DNA from: Microlunatus endophyticus | GTDB lineage: Bacteria > Actinomycetota > Actinomycetes > Propionibacteriales > Propionibacteriaceae | Assembly (NCBI RefSeq): GCF_014646195.1 | Contig: NZ_BMMZ01000007.1 | Coordinates: 62,001-126,000 of the forward strand | Direction: 5' to 3' | Length of the DNA stretch: 64,000 bases | Part shown: piece after piece, positions 57,161 through 64,000 of the stretch | Layout: each line of letters opens with the position of its first letter | Numbering within the stretch: position 1 is the first letter of the stretch | Program-made: the position numbers and the translations under genes | The notes under the pieces: generated by a model | What the model saw: the letters and a program-made list of their open reading frames with translations, nothing else | Told to the model about the DNA's origin: nothing | The model's database searches: none

Positions 57161-57379
57161 ATGTCCGATACGACGACCGAATCCACCGACTACGACCCGG
57201 AGTTGGTGGTGACGGCCATGCTGGCCGCCGCCCGGCTGACCGTCTCCGACGAGGAGAAGGCTCAGATGATCAAGGACTTCCCGGTGATGCGGGCCTCCGC
57301 CGACGAGCTCTATCTGCCGGAGCTCGAGTTCTACGAGCCGGCCCCGAAATTCAACCCGGCGGCCTACTACCCGGCCTGA
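57161..57379 (+). CDS. AtzG/GatC-like small subunit 1 (DUF4089-like)
   Basis: 72 residues: a helical pair (PELVVTAMLAAARLTVSDEE, KAQMIKDFPVMRASADELY) and a C-terminal tail ending YEPAPKFNPAAYYPA. This layout, two helices then an extended tail with a Glu-Pro-Ala-x-x-Phe element, matches AtzG, the small partner of the amidase AtzE, and functionally GatC of GatCAB. The tail wraps round the amidase and is needed for its stability. AAGGAG precedes ATG 57161. It lies 59 bases before the first partner amidase gene. Similarity judged by eye only. Confidence 0.75.
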   Translation: MSDTTTESTDYDPELVVTAMLAAARLTVSDEEKAQMIKDFPVMRASADELYLPELEFYEPAPKFNPAAYYPA

Positions 57380-57438
57380 CGGGCCCTCGCCACCACCTTT
57401 CGCGACAAACCGCTGAGCCACGAAAACCAGGAGCAACG

Positions 57439-58893
57439 ATGACTACTGAACTAGCAACCCCGGGCGAGGAATCGGCCGCCACTTCAACGATCCTGACCAT
57501 CGCCGACGCCGGTGAGGCGCTGCGGTCCGGAACCACCACGTCGGTGGAGCTCACCACCGCGATGCTGGAGAAGGCGACGGCTCTGAATCCCGCGCTCGGC
57601 GCCTATGTCGAGATCACCTCCGACCTCGCCCTCGAGCAGGCCGAGGCCGCTGATGCCGCCTTCTCCGCGGGCTCGGACGCCGGGCCGCTGCAGGGTATCC
57701 CGCTGGCGATCAAGGACATCATCAAGGTGGCCGGAGTGCCGACCACGGCCAACAGCCGGATCCTCGACCCGGCCTGGGGCGGCGAGGCCGATGCTCCGGT
57801 GGTGGCCAGGCTGCGGGCGGCGGGCTCGGTCTTCATCGGCAAGTCCACCACCAGCGAGTTCGCCCTGGGGCAGCCGGATGCGGAGAAGGGATTCCCGGTC
57901 CCGCACAACCCCTGGGACGTCACCAGGACCCCGGCAGGATCCTCGTCCGGCACCGGTGTCGCCACAGCCGCCGGGCTCGCCTTCGGCGGGCTGGGCACCG
58001 ACACCGGCGGTTCGGTCCGCGGCCCGGCCACCGTCAACGGCCACAGTGGCCTCAAGGTGACCTTCGGGCGGGTACCGAAGGCGGGCGTCGTACCGCTGGG
58101 CTACTCGCTGGACAGCATCGGGCCGATGGCCCGGAGTGCGTACGACTGTGCCCTGCTGCTGCAGGTGATGGCCGGCTACGACGCCGCCGACCCGAATGCC
58201 GCCGACGTCCCGGTGCCCAGCTACACCGCGGCGCTGGACGGCAGCGTTGAGGGGGTCAAGATCGGACTGCCGATCCCGTACTTCTTCGATCATGATCAAC
58301 TCGATCCCGAGGTGCGCGACGGCGTGCTGTCGGCGGTCCAGGCCCTGGTCGGTCTCGGCGCCACCTCGACCGAGATGGAGCTCGCCCACGCCGACAAGGC
58401 CCAGCACGCCAACGCGCTGATCCTGGTAGGGGAGGCGTACGCCTATCACCGCAACAACATGGTCCAGCGCTGGACCACCTACGGCAAGTACACCCGGCCC
58501 GGTCTCGTCCGCGGGATGTTCTACACCGCAGCGGATTTCGTGCAGGCGAACCGATTCCGGGTGCTGTGGTGCGAGCAGGTCGCCAAGGCGCTGCAGACCT
58601 ACGACGTGCTGATCACGCCGTCGGCTCCGACCACCGCCCAGGTCGCTGCCGACATGAATCCCAGCCAGCGACTCCGGCAGCCGAGTTACACCGGCCAGTG
58701 GAATCTGTCCGGGCTGCCTGCGATCTGCATCCCGACCGGCTTCTCGTCGGAAGGGTTGCCGCTGTCGATGCAGATCATCGGCAAGCCGTTCGCCGAGGCC
58801 ACGGTCCTCAAGATCGCCGACGCCTACCAGCGGATCACCGATCACCACCTGCAGGTGCCGCCGGTCGACGCACTGATCACGACCGCCGCCTGA
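57439..58893 (+). CDS. Amidase-signature hydrolase (AtzE/GatA-like), cassette 1
   Basis: 484 residues. Triad: Lys in GIPLAIKDIIKVAG, cis-Ser in AGSSSGTGVA, nucleophile S192 in TDTGGSVRGPA. The Ile after the nucleophile is Val and the following Ile-Pro is Gly-Pro, which may shape the pocket differently from the other two. C-terminal SGLPAICIPTGFSSEGLPLSMQIIG is the family's end signature. AGGAG precedes ATG 57439. Hydrolyses a C-N bond in an amide or ureide; the specific substrate is unknown. Confidence 0.92.
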   Translation: MTTELATPGEESAATSTILTIADAGEALRSGTTTSVELTTAMLEKATALNPALGAYVEITSDLALEQAEAADAAFSAGSDAGPLQGIPLAIKDIIKVAGVPTTANSRILDPAWGGEADAPVVARLRAAGSVFIGKSTTSEFALGQPDAEKGFPVPHNPWDVTRTPAGSSSGTGVATAAGLAFGGLGTDTGGSVRGPATVNGHSGLKVTFGRVPKAGVVPLGYSLDSIGPMARSAYDCALLLQVMAGYDAADPNAADVPVPSYTAALDGSVEGVKIGLPIPYFFDHDQLDPEVRDGVLSAVQALVGLGATSTEMELAHADKAQHANALILVGEAYAYHRNNMVQRWTTYGKYTRPGLVRGMFYTAADFVQANRFRVLWCEQVAKALQTYDVLITPSAPTTAQVAADMNPSQRLRQPSYTGQWNLSGLPAICIPTGFSSEGLPLSMQIIGKPFAEATVLKIADAYQRITDHHLQVPPVDALITTAA

Positions 58894-58924
58894 CCTCAGC
58901 ACACGCAAAGGAGCAACGAGACAG

Positions 58925-59122
58925 ATGCACAGCATCGAGGAACAATTCGAGAAACAATTGGACCAGGCCCTGGAAAGCAACGGGTTGACACCGTTGCCCG
59001 AGGATCGCGCCGCATTGCTCAAGGCCTTCACCACTGGCCGCGAGCAGGCCGCGCTGGTCTTCTCCGTGGCCGAGGCCCGCTATGAGGAACCGGATCTGAT
59101 CTTCTCAGCGAGCCTGTCGTGA
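58925..59122 (+). CDS. AtzG/GatC-like small subunit 2
   Basis: 65 residues: EEQFEKQLDQALESNGLTPL, DRAALLKAFTTGREQAALVF, then ARYEEPDLIFSASLS. The C-terminal EEPDLIF matches EPAPKF of subunit 1 in position, so these are homologous small subunits despite low overall identity. GGAGC precedes ATG 58925, 31 bases after the cassette 1 amidase. Its stop overlaps the next amidase start (GTGA, 59119-59122). Confidence 0.75.
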   Translation: MHSIEEQFEKQLDQALESNGLTPLPEDRAALLKAFTTGREQAALVFSVAEARYEEPDLIFSASLS

Positions 59123-60591
59123 CCGCGCCGGACGTGGTCGCACCCGAGGAGGGTGCGCTCAGCTCCGCGCTGACGATCGCCGACGCCCAGACCGCGTTGC
59201 GGGACGGCACGCTGACGGCCACCGGGCTGCTGCGTGAGGCGTACGCGACTGCCGACGCCGTCGACGAGACGCTCGGCATCTACCTGTCCCGCTTCGACGA
59301 GACCGCCCAGGCGGCCGCCGCGGCGATCGACGCGGCCTTCGCCGCCGGCGAGGATCCGGGCCTGCTGGCCGGCATCCCGCTCGGCATCAAGGACATCATC
59401 TCCACCACCGAAGGCGAGACGACGGCGCAGAGCCTGGTGCTCGACCGCGCCTGGGGCGCCGGTGTCGGCGATGCGGTGGTGGTCAGCCGGCTGCGCGCCG
59501 CCGGTGCGGTGATCACCGGGAAGCTCACCACGATGGAGTACGCCACCGGGGTCCCGGATCCCACCAAACCCTTCCCGATCCCGCGCAACCCGTGGAACAC
59601 CGACTACTGGACCGGCGGCTCCAGCTCAGGGACCGGCAACGGCGTCGCCGCCGGCGCGATCCTTGGCGGGCTGGGCACCGACACCGGCGGCAGTATCCGG
59701 ATCCCGTCGGCGTTCTGCGGGATCACCGGTCTCAAGGCGACCTTCGGCCGGGTTCCGAAATCGGGTTGTGTGCCGCTGGGATACAGCCTGGACAACATCG
59801 GGCCGATGGCCCGATCGGCGCGGGACTGCGCGATCATGCTCAACGCGCTCGCCGGCTATGACGCCTCTGACGCTTGCGCTGTCGAGGTTCCCACCGAGGA
59901 CTACCTGGCCGGACTCGACGGCGACCTCTCCGGTCTGACGATCGGTCTCGACCGGCTGCTCGGCAAGGCCCCCAACCGGGATCCCGCCGTCGACGCGGCG
60001 CTGGACGCGGTCGTCGACGTGCTCACTGGGCTGGGCGCGACCGTGGTCGAGGTCGAGTTGCCGCTGTGGCAAGAACTCAACGCGGCAACGAGGATCACCT
60101 CCCGGTCCGAGGCGTTCGCCTATCACGCACCCGACCTGCGGTCCCGGTGGGGCGACTACTTCTCGGCGACCCGTACCGGCGTGGGTGCCGCGATTGCCTT
60201 CACCGGTGCGGATTACGTCCAGGCCCAACGCGTGCGACGGGTCGGGCAGAAGGCGGTCGCGGCGCTGTTCGAGACCGTCGACCTGATCATCACCCCGACC
60301 AGCAGCGTCGCCGGCTGGAAGATCGACGAGCTCGACTCGATGGCCGACCGCTTCGGCTCCATGCACACCGGCTACTGGAATGCCCTCGGCAATCCGGCGC
60401 TGGCGTTGCCGATGGGATTCAGCGGACAACCGCGGGCCGGGGGCCTGCCGCTGTCGCTGCAGATCATCGGCCGGCCGTTCACCGAGTCGCTTGTGCTCCG
60501 GGCCGGTGACGCGTACCAACGGGTCACCGACTGGCACCTGCTGACTCCCGCCGCGGCGGACCGTTCGGAAACGGCGGTGGTGGCGTCATGA
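59119..60591 (+). CDS. Amidase-signature hydrolase (AtzE/GatA-like), cassette 2
   Basis: 490 residues, closest in layout to the cassette 1 enzyme. Lys in GIPLGIKDIISTTEG, cis-Ser in TGGSSSGTGNG, nucleophile S192 in TDTGGSIRIPSAFCG. The region ITPTSSVAGWKIDEL differs from the other two and would lie near the substrate channel. GTG start 59119 overlaps the small subunit stop; its own TGA overlaps the next small gene (ATGA). Substrate unknown. Confidence 0.93.
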   Translation: MTAPDVVAPEEGALSSALTIADAQTALRDGTLTATGLLREAYATADAVDETLGIYLSRFDETAQAAAAAIDAAFAAGEDPGLLAGIPLGIKDIISTTEGETTAQSLVLDRAWGAGVGDAVVVSRLRAAGAVITGKLTTMEYATGVPDPTKPFPIPRNPWNTDYWTGGSSSGTGNGVAAGAILGGLGTDTGGSIRIPSAFCGITGLKATFGRVPKSGCVPLGYSLDNIGPMARSARDCAIMLNALAGYDASDACAVEVPTEDYLAGLDGDLSGLTIGLDRLLGKAPNRDPAVDAALDAVVDVLTGLGATVVEVELPLWQELNAATRITSRSEAFAYHAPDLRSRWGDYFSATRTGVGAAIAFTGADYVQAQRVRRVGQKAVAALFETVDLIITPTSSVAGWKIDELDSMADRFGSMHTGYWNALGNPALALPMGFSGQPRAGGLPLSLQIIGRPFTESLVLRAGDAYQRVTDWHLLTPAAADRSETAVVAS

Positions 60592-60830
60592 CCGTCGAGG
60601 CAGCAGGTCAGCCCGGCCCCGACGCGGGGATGGACGAGCCCGAGGTGGCGCTCTACACCGCCGAGCGGCTGGATGTACTCCTGGAGATTGCCGAGCTCCC
60701 GCTTTCCCCGCAGCGCAAGGAAAAACTGCTCGAGACCCTTCCTGATCTGGACCAGAAGGTCGCCAAGATCAGATCGGTCGCGCTCGGTGAGACGCCGCCC
60801 GCGACCGCCTTCGACGCGAGGTGGAGTTGA
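60588..60830 (+). CDS. AtzG/GatC-like small subunit 3
   Basis: 80 residues. After a 20-residue acidic start: LYTAERLDVLLEIAELPLSP, RKEKLLETLPDLDQKVAKIR, then SVALGETPPATAFDARWS. The tail GETPPATAF is the counterpart of EPAPKF and EEPDLIF. It is coupled at both ends: ATG 60588 overlaps the previous amidase stop, and its TGA overlaps the next ATG (TGATG). The helical segment resembles GatC more than the other two do. Confidence 0.75.
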   Translation: MTVEAAGQPGPDAGMDEPEVALYTAERLDVLLEIAELPLSPQRKEKLLETLPDLDQKVAKIRSVALGETPPATAFDARWS

Positions 60831-62272
60831 TGTCCGAACCGTACGAGTTGACCTTGAGCGAAGCGGCGATGGCGATCGCCCGCGGCGAGCTGTCCCCGGT
60901 CACGCTGACCGAGTCGGTGCTGTCCCGGGTGGAGCAGGTCGAGCCGCAGCTGAATGCGTTCGCCTGTGTCACTGCGGAGATCGCCCAGACTGCGGCGAAA
61001 CAGGCCGAGCAGGAGATCGCCGAGGGATCGTACCGGGGACCGCTGCACGGCATCCCACTCGGCGTCAAAGACCTGTACGAGACCGCCGGTGTGCCCACCA
61101 CGTCGTCGTCCAAGGTCCGGGCCGACTACGTGCCGACCAGCGACTCCACGGTGGTCGCCCGGTTGCTGGATGCCGGAATGATCATGATCGGCAAGACCCA
61201 CACCCACGAGTTCGCGCTCGGCGGCATCACGCCGACGACTCGCAATCCGTGGAACACCGCTCACATCCCCGGCGGTTCCAGCGGCGGCAGCGGCGCGGCG
61301 GTCGCCTCCGGCGAGGTGATGGTCGGGCTGGGCAGTGACACGGGCGGATCGATCCGGATGCCGGCGGCTCTGTGCGGCACCGTCGGGCTGAAGCCGACCT
61401 ACGGCCTGGTGTCGCGGCGCGGTGTCGCCTCGCTGTCCTGGAGTCTTGATCATGTCGGGCCGTTGACTCGTACGGTCCGGGACACGGCGCTGGTGATGGA
61501 TGCGATCGCCGCCTACGAGCGGGCCGACCCGGCCAGCGTCGACCTGACCGGATCCGGTGGGCTTCCTGGCTACACGGCCGCTCTGGACACCGGCGCGGCC
61601 CAGGACCTGACCGGGATCACAGTCGGTGTCCCGACCGAGTTGTTCTTCGACGACGTGGATCCCGAGGTCGAGGGAGCCGTCCGGGCCGCGGTGGCGACTC
61701 TTGGTGATCTTGGTGCCCGGGTGGTCGAGGTGTCGATCCCGATGGCCGACCTGATTCCGGCCGCGGCACAGTTGATCGTCCGCGCCGAGGTGGCGTCGTA
61801 TCACCGCAGCATGTTGCGCGAGAAGGGCGATCTCTACACCGAGCAGGTCCGGCTGGGGATCGAGGCCGGCAATCTGGTGCTGGCCATCGACTACGTCGAC
61901 GCCCTCCGGGTCCGGACCTTGGTGCAACGGGCCTGGGCGGAGATGATCACCACTACGGGTGTGGACGTGGTCGCCGCCCCGAGCACACCCTTCCCGGCAC
62001 CGCCGGCCGACCTGGGCGAGATCACCTGGCCGAGTGGATCGGTCGAGAAGCACAGCCGTGGAGTCGGCCGGTACGCCTCACCGGCGAATCTGCTCGGCCT
62101 GCCGGGACTGTCCGTCCCGGTGGGGATCAGCGGCGCGCAGTCGGTGATCACCGCCGGACTGCCGATCGGCATGCAGCTGATCGGCCGGCCGTTCGACGAG
62201 GCGACCGTGCTCAGGGTCGGGCATGCCTACGAGCAGACCAGGACACCGATGCTGCCCGTGCTCCATGGATAG
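60830..62272 (+). CDS. Amidase-signature hydrolase (AtzE/GatA-like), cassette 3
   Basis: 480 residues, nearest to GatA/AtzE in look: ARGELSPVTLTESVLSRVEQ at the N-terminus, GIPLGVKDLYETAGVPTT with the catalytic Lys, GGSSGGSGAAVA, nucleophile S174 in SDTGGSIRMPAALCG and GLKPTYGLVSRRGVASLSWS. ATG 60830 has GAGGTGGAG upstream; an in-frame GTG nine bases earlier is less likely. A second GatA is excluded only by context: there is no gatB here. Ends eight bases into the MFS gene. Confidence 0.93.
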   Translation: MSEPYELTLSEAAMAIARGELSPVTLTESVLSRVEQVEPQLNAFACVTAEIAQTAAKQAEQEIAEGSYRGPLHGIPLGVKDLYETAGVPTTSSSKVRADYVPTSDSTVVARLLDAGMIMIGKTHTHEFALGGITPTTRNPWNTAHIPGGSSGGSGAAVASGEVMVGLGSDTGGSIRMPAALCGTVGLKPTYGLVSRRGVASLSWSLDHVGPLTRTVRDTALVMDAIAAYERADPASVDLTGSGGLPGYTAALDTGAAQDLTGITVGVPTELFFDDVDPEVEGAVRAAVATLGDLGARVVEVSIPMADLIPAAAQLIVRAEVASYHRSMLREKGDLYTEQVRLGIEAGNLVLAIDYVDALRVRTLVQRAWAEMITTTGVDVVAAPSTPFPAPPADLGEITWPSGSVEKHSRGVGRYASPANLLGLPGLSVPVGISGAQSVITAGLPIGMQLIGRPFDEATVLRVGHAYEQTRTPMLPVLHG

Positions 62273-63449
62273 TGGTTCGTCCACGCTGCAACGACGTTTC
62301 GTCGGTCTCAACTCACTCACCGGTCTGACCTTCGGCTTCACCGCACCGGTGACCGCCGTGCTCGCGGGGCAGCTGGGCGCCAGCCCTTTCGCGGCCGGCC
62401 TGGTGGTCGCCTCACTGACCGCAGTGGTCTTCCTCTGCGACATCTTCGGTACTCGGCTGCTGCCCTTCCTCGAACCCCGGCGGGCGATCTCCGCCGGCCT
62501 GCTGTTGTGGGGCGTCGGCTCGTTCGTCAGCGCCGTGGCGCCGGATGTCCAGATGCTGACAGCCGCCAGGATCGGGCAAGGATTCGGCTTGGCGATGCAG
62601 GCCGCTGCGGCACCGCAACTGGCCATCCGGCTGGCAGGCAACGGCCGGGTCGGAGCCGCCGTCGGACGCTTCCAGGCGGCGATGACCGCCGGGTCGGCGA
62701 TCGCACCGCTGACCGGCGGCCTGGTGACCGCCATCGGGATCGGTACCACGGGGAACCGGCTGGCCTTCGCGATCTGCGGAATCCTCGCGGTCATCGCCGC
62801 GGCGTTCGCCTGGTTCGTACTGCCGACCGTACGACCGTTGCTGCGGCCACGGCTCAGCCGGCCACGGTTGCCCGGACTCAGCGTCAGTCCGCGTTCGATC
62901 ACCGCATTGTTGGTGAGCAGCGTCGGCCAGGGTGCACGGGGAGCGGTGTCCCTGACCTTGGTGCCGTTGATCGCCGCCGGCAGCATGGGACTCGCGGGAC
63001 CACGGGTCGGCGTCTTCCTGACAACGGCTTATCTGACCGAGGTCGCCATCACGGCGATCGGCGGCGGTTGGTCCGACCGGCACGGCCGCCGGCCGGTGGT
63101 GCTGCTCGGCACCGGCGCCGGGATCTTCGCCATGATCCTGCTCGGCGTCGCGGTACGGACAGGGTCGATGGTCGCGTTCTTCGCCGCCACCCTGCCGATC
63201 GGCATCGCCGGCGGTTGCATGCTCGGCCTGCTCCCGGCGGTCCTGGTCGATCTCGCCGGCGGACCGGAGGCCGGACTCTCGGCGAACCGGATCGCGCGTG
63301 ACTTCGGCTCCACTTCCTGCACGGTGATCATCGGGGCGATCACCGGACTGGCCGGCACCACCGGCGGATTGATCACCGGCGTCCTGATGTTCGTCGTCGT
63401 GGCGATCGGAATCCGCGTGATCGGTGAGACCCGGGCGCTGCAGTCCTGA
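62265..63449 (+). CDS. MFS transporter
   Basis: 394 residues, twelve membrane helices. The first loop has DIFGTRLLPFLEPRRAIS, a divergent version of the MFS loop 2-3 motif, and the second half has GGGWSDRHGRRPVVLLGTG, the canonical GxxxDRxGRR. Could export an end product or an inhibitory amide, or bring in a second substrate. ATG 62265 overlaps the cassette 3 amidase by eight bases, so it is part of the same operon. Confidence 0.9.
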   Translation: MDSGSSTLQRRFVGLNSLTGLTFGFTAPVTAVLAGQLGASPFAAGLVVASLTAVVFLCDIFGTRLLPFLEPRRAISAGLLLWGVGSFVSAVAPDVQMLTAARIGQGFGLAMQAAAAPQLAIRLAGNGRVGAAVGRFQAAMTAGSAIAPLTGGLVTAIGIGTTGNRLAFAICGILAVIAAAFAWFVLPTVRPLLRPRLSRPRLPGLSVSPRSITALLVSSVGQGARGAVSLTLVPLIAAGSMGLAGPRVGVFLTTAYLTEVAITAIGGGWSDRHGRRPVVLLGTGAGIFAMILLGVAVRTGSMVAFFAATLPIGIAGGCMLGLLPAVLVDLAGGPEAGLSANRIARDFGSTSCTVIIGAITGLAGTTGGLITGVLMFVVVAIGIRVIGETRALQS

Positions 63450-63471
63450 TCATCCACCGGTAGCCGAATTA

Positions 63472-63543
63472 CATCGTCAACCGACCGTCAACGGACCGTC
63501 AGCCGACCGTCGACGGGCACGTCAACGAACCGTCGACGTGCCC
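63472..63543 (+). repeat. 11-base tandem repeats ending in a hairpin (possible terminator)
   Basis: CGTCAACCGAC and variants (CGTCAACGGAC, CGTCAGCCGAC, CGTCAACGAAC) repeat about six times. Within the last units GGGCACGTC (63515-63523) and GACGTGCCC (63535-63543) form a perfect 9-base stem with an 11-base loop. It follows the MFS gene and probably ends the amidase operon. Confidence 0.65.
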
Positions 63544-63848
63544 CAGTTGCGTGGGATCGGGGTTTCTGGGGCCGCCGGCACGGGCACTACGAGGAGCCCG
63601 ACGAGGCCGTGATCGTCCAAGATGCCGACGGTGGCGGCCACGGCGGTGCTGATCCTCGGGTGATCAACGAATTCCTCGAGTTCGTGGCGCACGGTGGCAG
63701 GACCGACACCTCACCGGTGGCCGCCCGGCAATCCGTGGCGGCCGGCGTCATCGCGACCGAGTCGCTCCGCTCCGACGGTTCGGCTCGGCCGGTGCCGCCG
63801 CTGCCCCAGGACATGATCGATTACTTCGACCGAGGGCAGACCCGCTGA
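63544..63848 (+). pseudogene. 5'-truncated Gfo/Idh/MocA oxidoreductase remnant
   Basis: About 100 codons in one frame read HYEEPDEAVIVQDADGGGHG, ADPRVINEFLEFVAHGGRT, SPVAARQSVAAGVIATESLR and VPPLPQDMIDYFDRGQTR. The GGxD(P)-INEF and SVAAG-ATESLR patterns are the C-terminal end of Gfo/Idh/MocA sugar dehydrogenases. No Rossmann domain or start is present; upstream is the tandem repeat. A decayed gene or a deletion scar. Confidence 0.65.
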
Positions 63849-63857
63849 TCCGTTTCG

Positions 63858-64000
63858 TTACTCGTCGGCAGCCGGCGTGTCAGGATCCTGCGGTGGTTCA
63901 CTGCCGCGCCCGGCCTGCCACCAATCCCGTACGCGATTGGCGGCCGCGCCGCCGACCCCGCCCATCACGCCGCTGACGGTGCCGACCACCTTGATCAACG
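63858..64000 (-). CDS. C-terminal end of an unidentified minus-strand gene (partial)
   Basis: Forty-seven codons are visible, ending in TAA at 63858-63860. The reading is LIKVVGTVSGVMGGVGGAAA, NRVRDWWQAGRGSEPPQDPD, then TPAADE. The Gly-rich hydrophobic piece followed by a charged tail suggests the end of a membrane or secreted protein, but the family cannot be told. It converges on the oxidoreductase remnant. Confidence 0.5.
   Translation of the reverse strand, partial: LIKVVGTVSGVMGGVGGAAANRVRDWWQAGRGSEPPQDPDTPAADE

Noticed and set aside
56764..57438. In-frame upstream extension of the cassette 1 amidase
   Set aside because: Overlaps OppF and the small subunit gene in another frame; AGGAG and the family start fit ATG 57439.
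60830..62272. GatA of the tRNA amidotransferase
   Set aside because: Looks GatA-like, but no gatB is present and the gene sits in a catabolic-type operon with two similar amidases.

Overview
This is a 64 kb stretch of high-GC DNA from an actinobacterium. Supporting features are the DUF5318 - bifunctional PBP - GT87 membrane protein order (the arrangement of Rv0049-Rv0051 in Mycobacterium tuberculosis), a DtxR/IdeR-type iron box in front of efeUOB, many GTG starts, and at least eleven genes that look leaderless. A Propionibacteriales (Microlunatus-like) host is my best guess, but the sequence alone does not prove it.

Left end (1-8.25 kb): a defence island. A type III-like methyltransferase (cut by the window edge), a DUF4391 protein and a SNF2-type helicase form one overlapping minus-strand operon. 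Divergent from it is an 819-residue GmrSD-like (DUF262/DUF1524) protein that also carries a RAMA domain and a further C-terminal domain. The island abuts the 3' end of a tRNA-Ala(UGC) gene, the usual insertion point of integrative elements.

8.3-12.4 kb: a Gfo/Idh/MocA oxidoreductase whose N-terminus carries a duplicated REP-like repeat, a Phd/VapB - PIN toxin-antitoxin pair with a palindromic operator, and a TetR-controlled SDR/NAD(P)-reductase pair.

12.5-24.4 kb: cell-envelope genes (zinc metallopeptidase, DUF5318, PonA-like PBP, GT87 and PIG-V-like mannosyltransferases), an unusual operon of two paralogous membrane proteins with a YtrA-like GntR regulator, a tyrosine phosphatase, and a zinc-ribbon protein with a degenerate trypsin-like domain.

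24.4-44.6 kb: an alanine-racemase-like enzyme and a FemX-like ligase, an ECF42-type sigma factor with its DGPF protein, two divergent EamA/LysR pairs, a TetR-controlled flavin monooxygenase, serine hydrolases, a frameshifted gene, a likely ether-lipid set (AGPS-like synthase, PlsC-like acyltransferase, SDR), a truncated haemoglobin and endonuclease IV.

44.7-49 kb: efeUOB iron uptake, with a DtxR-type box and an unusual C-terminal extension on EfeU.

49.2-63.5 kb: the most striking locus. It holds a nitrile-pathway-type amidase, a complete Opp/Dpp-type ABC importer, then three successive cassettes each made of a tiny AtzG/GatC-like protein and an amidase-signature hydrolase, and finally an MFS transporter, mostly with overlapping genes. 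It reads as an import-and-deamidation pathway for an unknown amide- or ureide-rich compound. The window ends with a 5'-truncated Gfo/Idh/MocA remnant and the end of an unidentified minus-strand gene.
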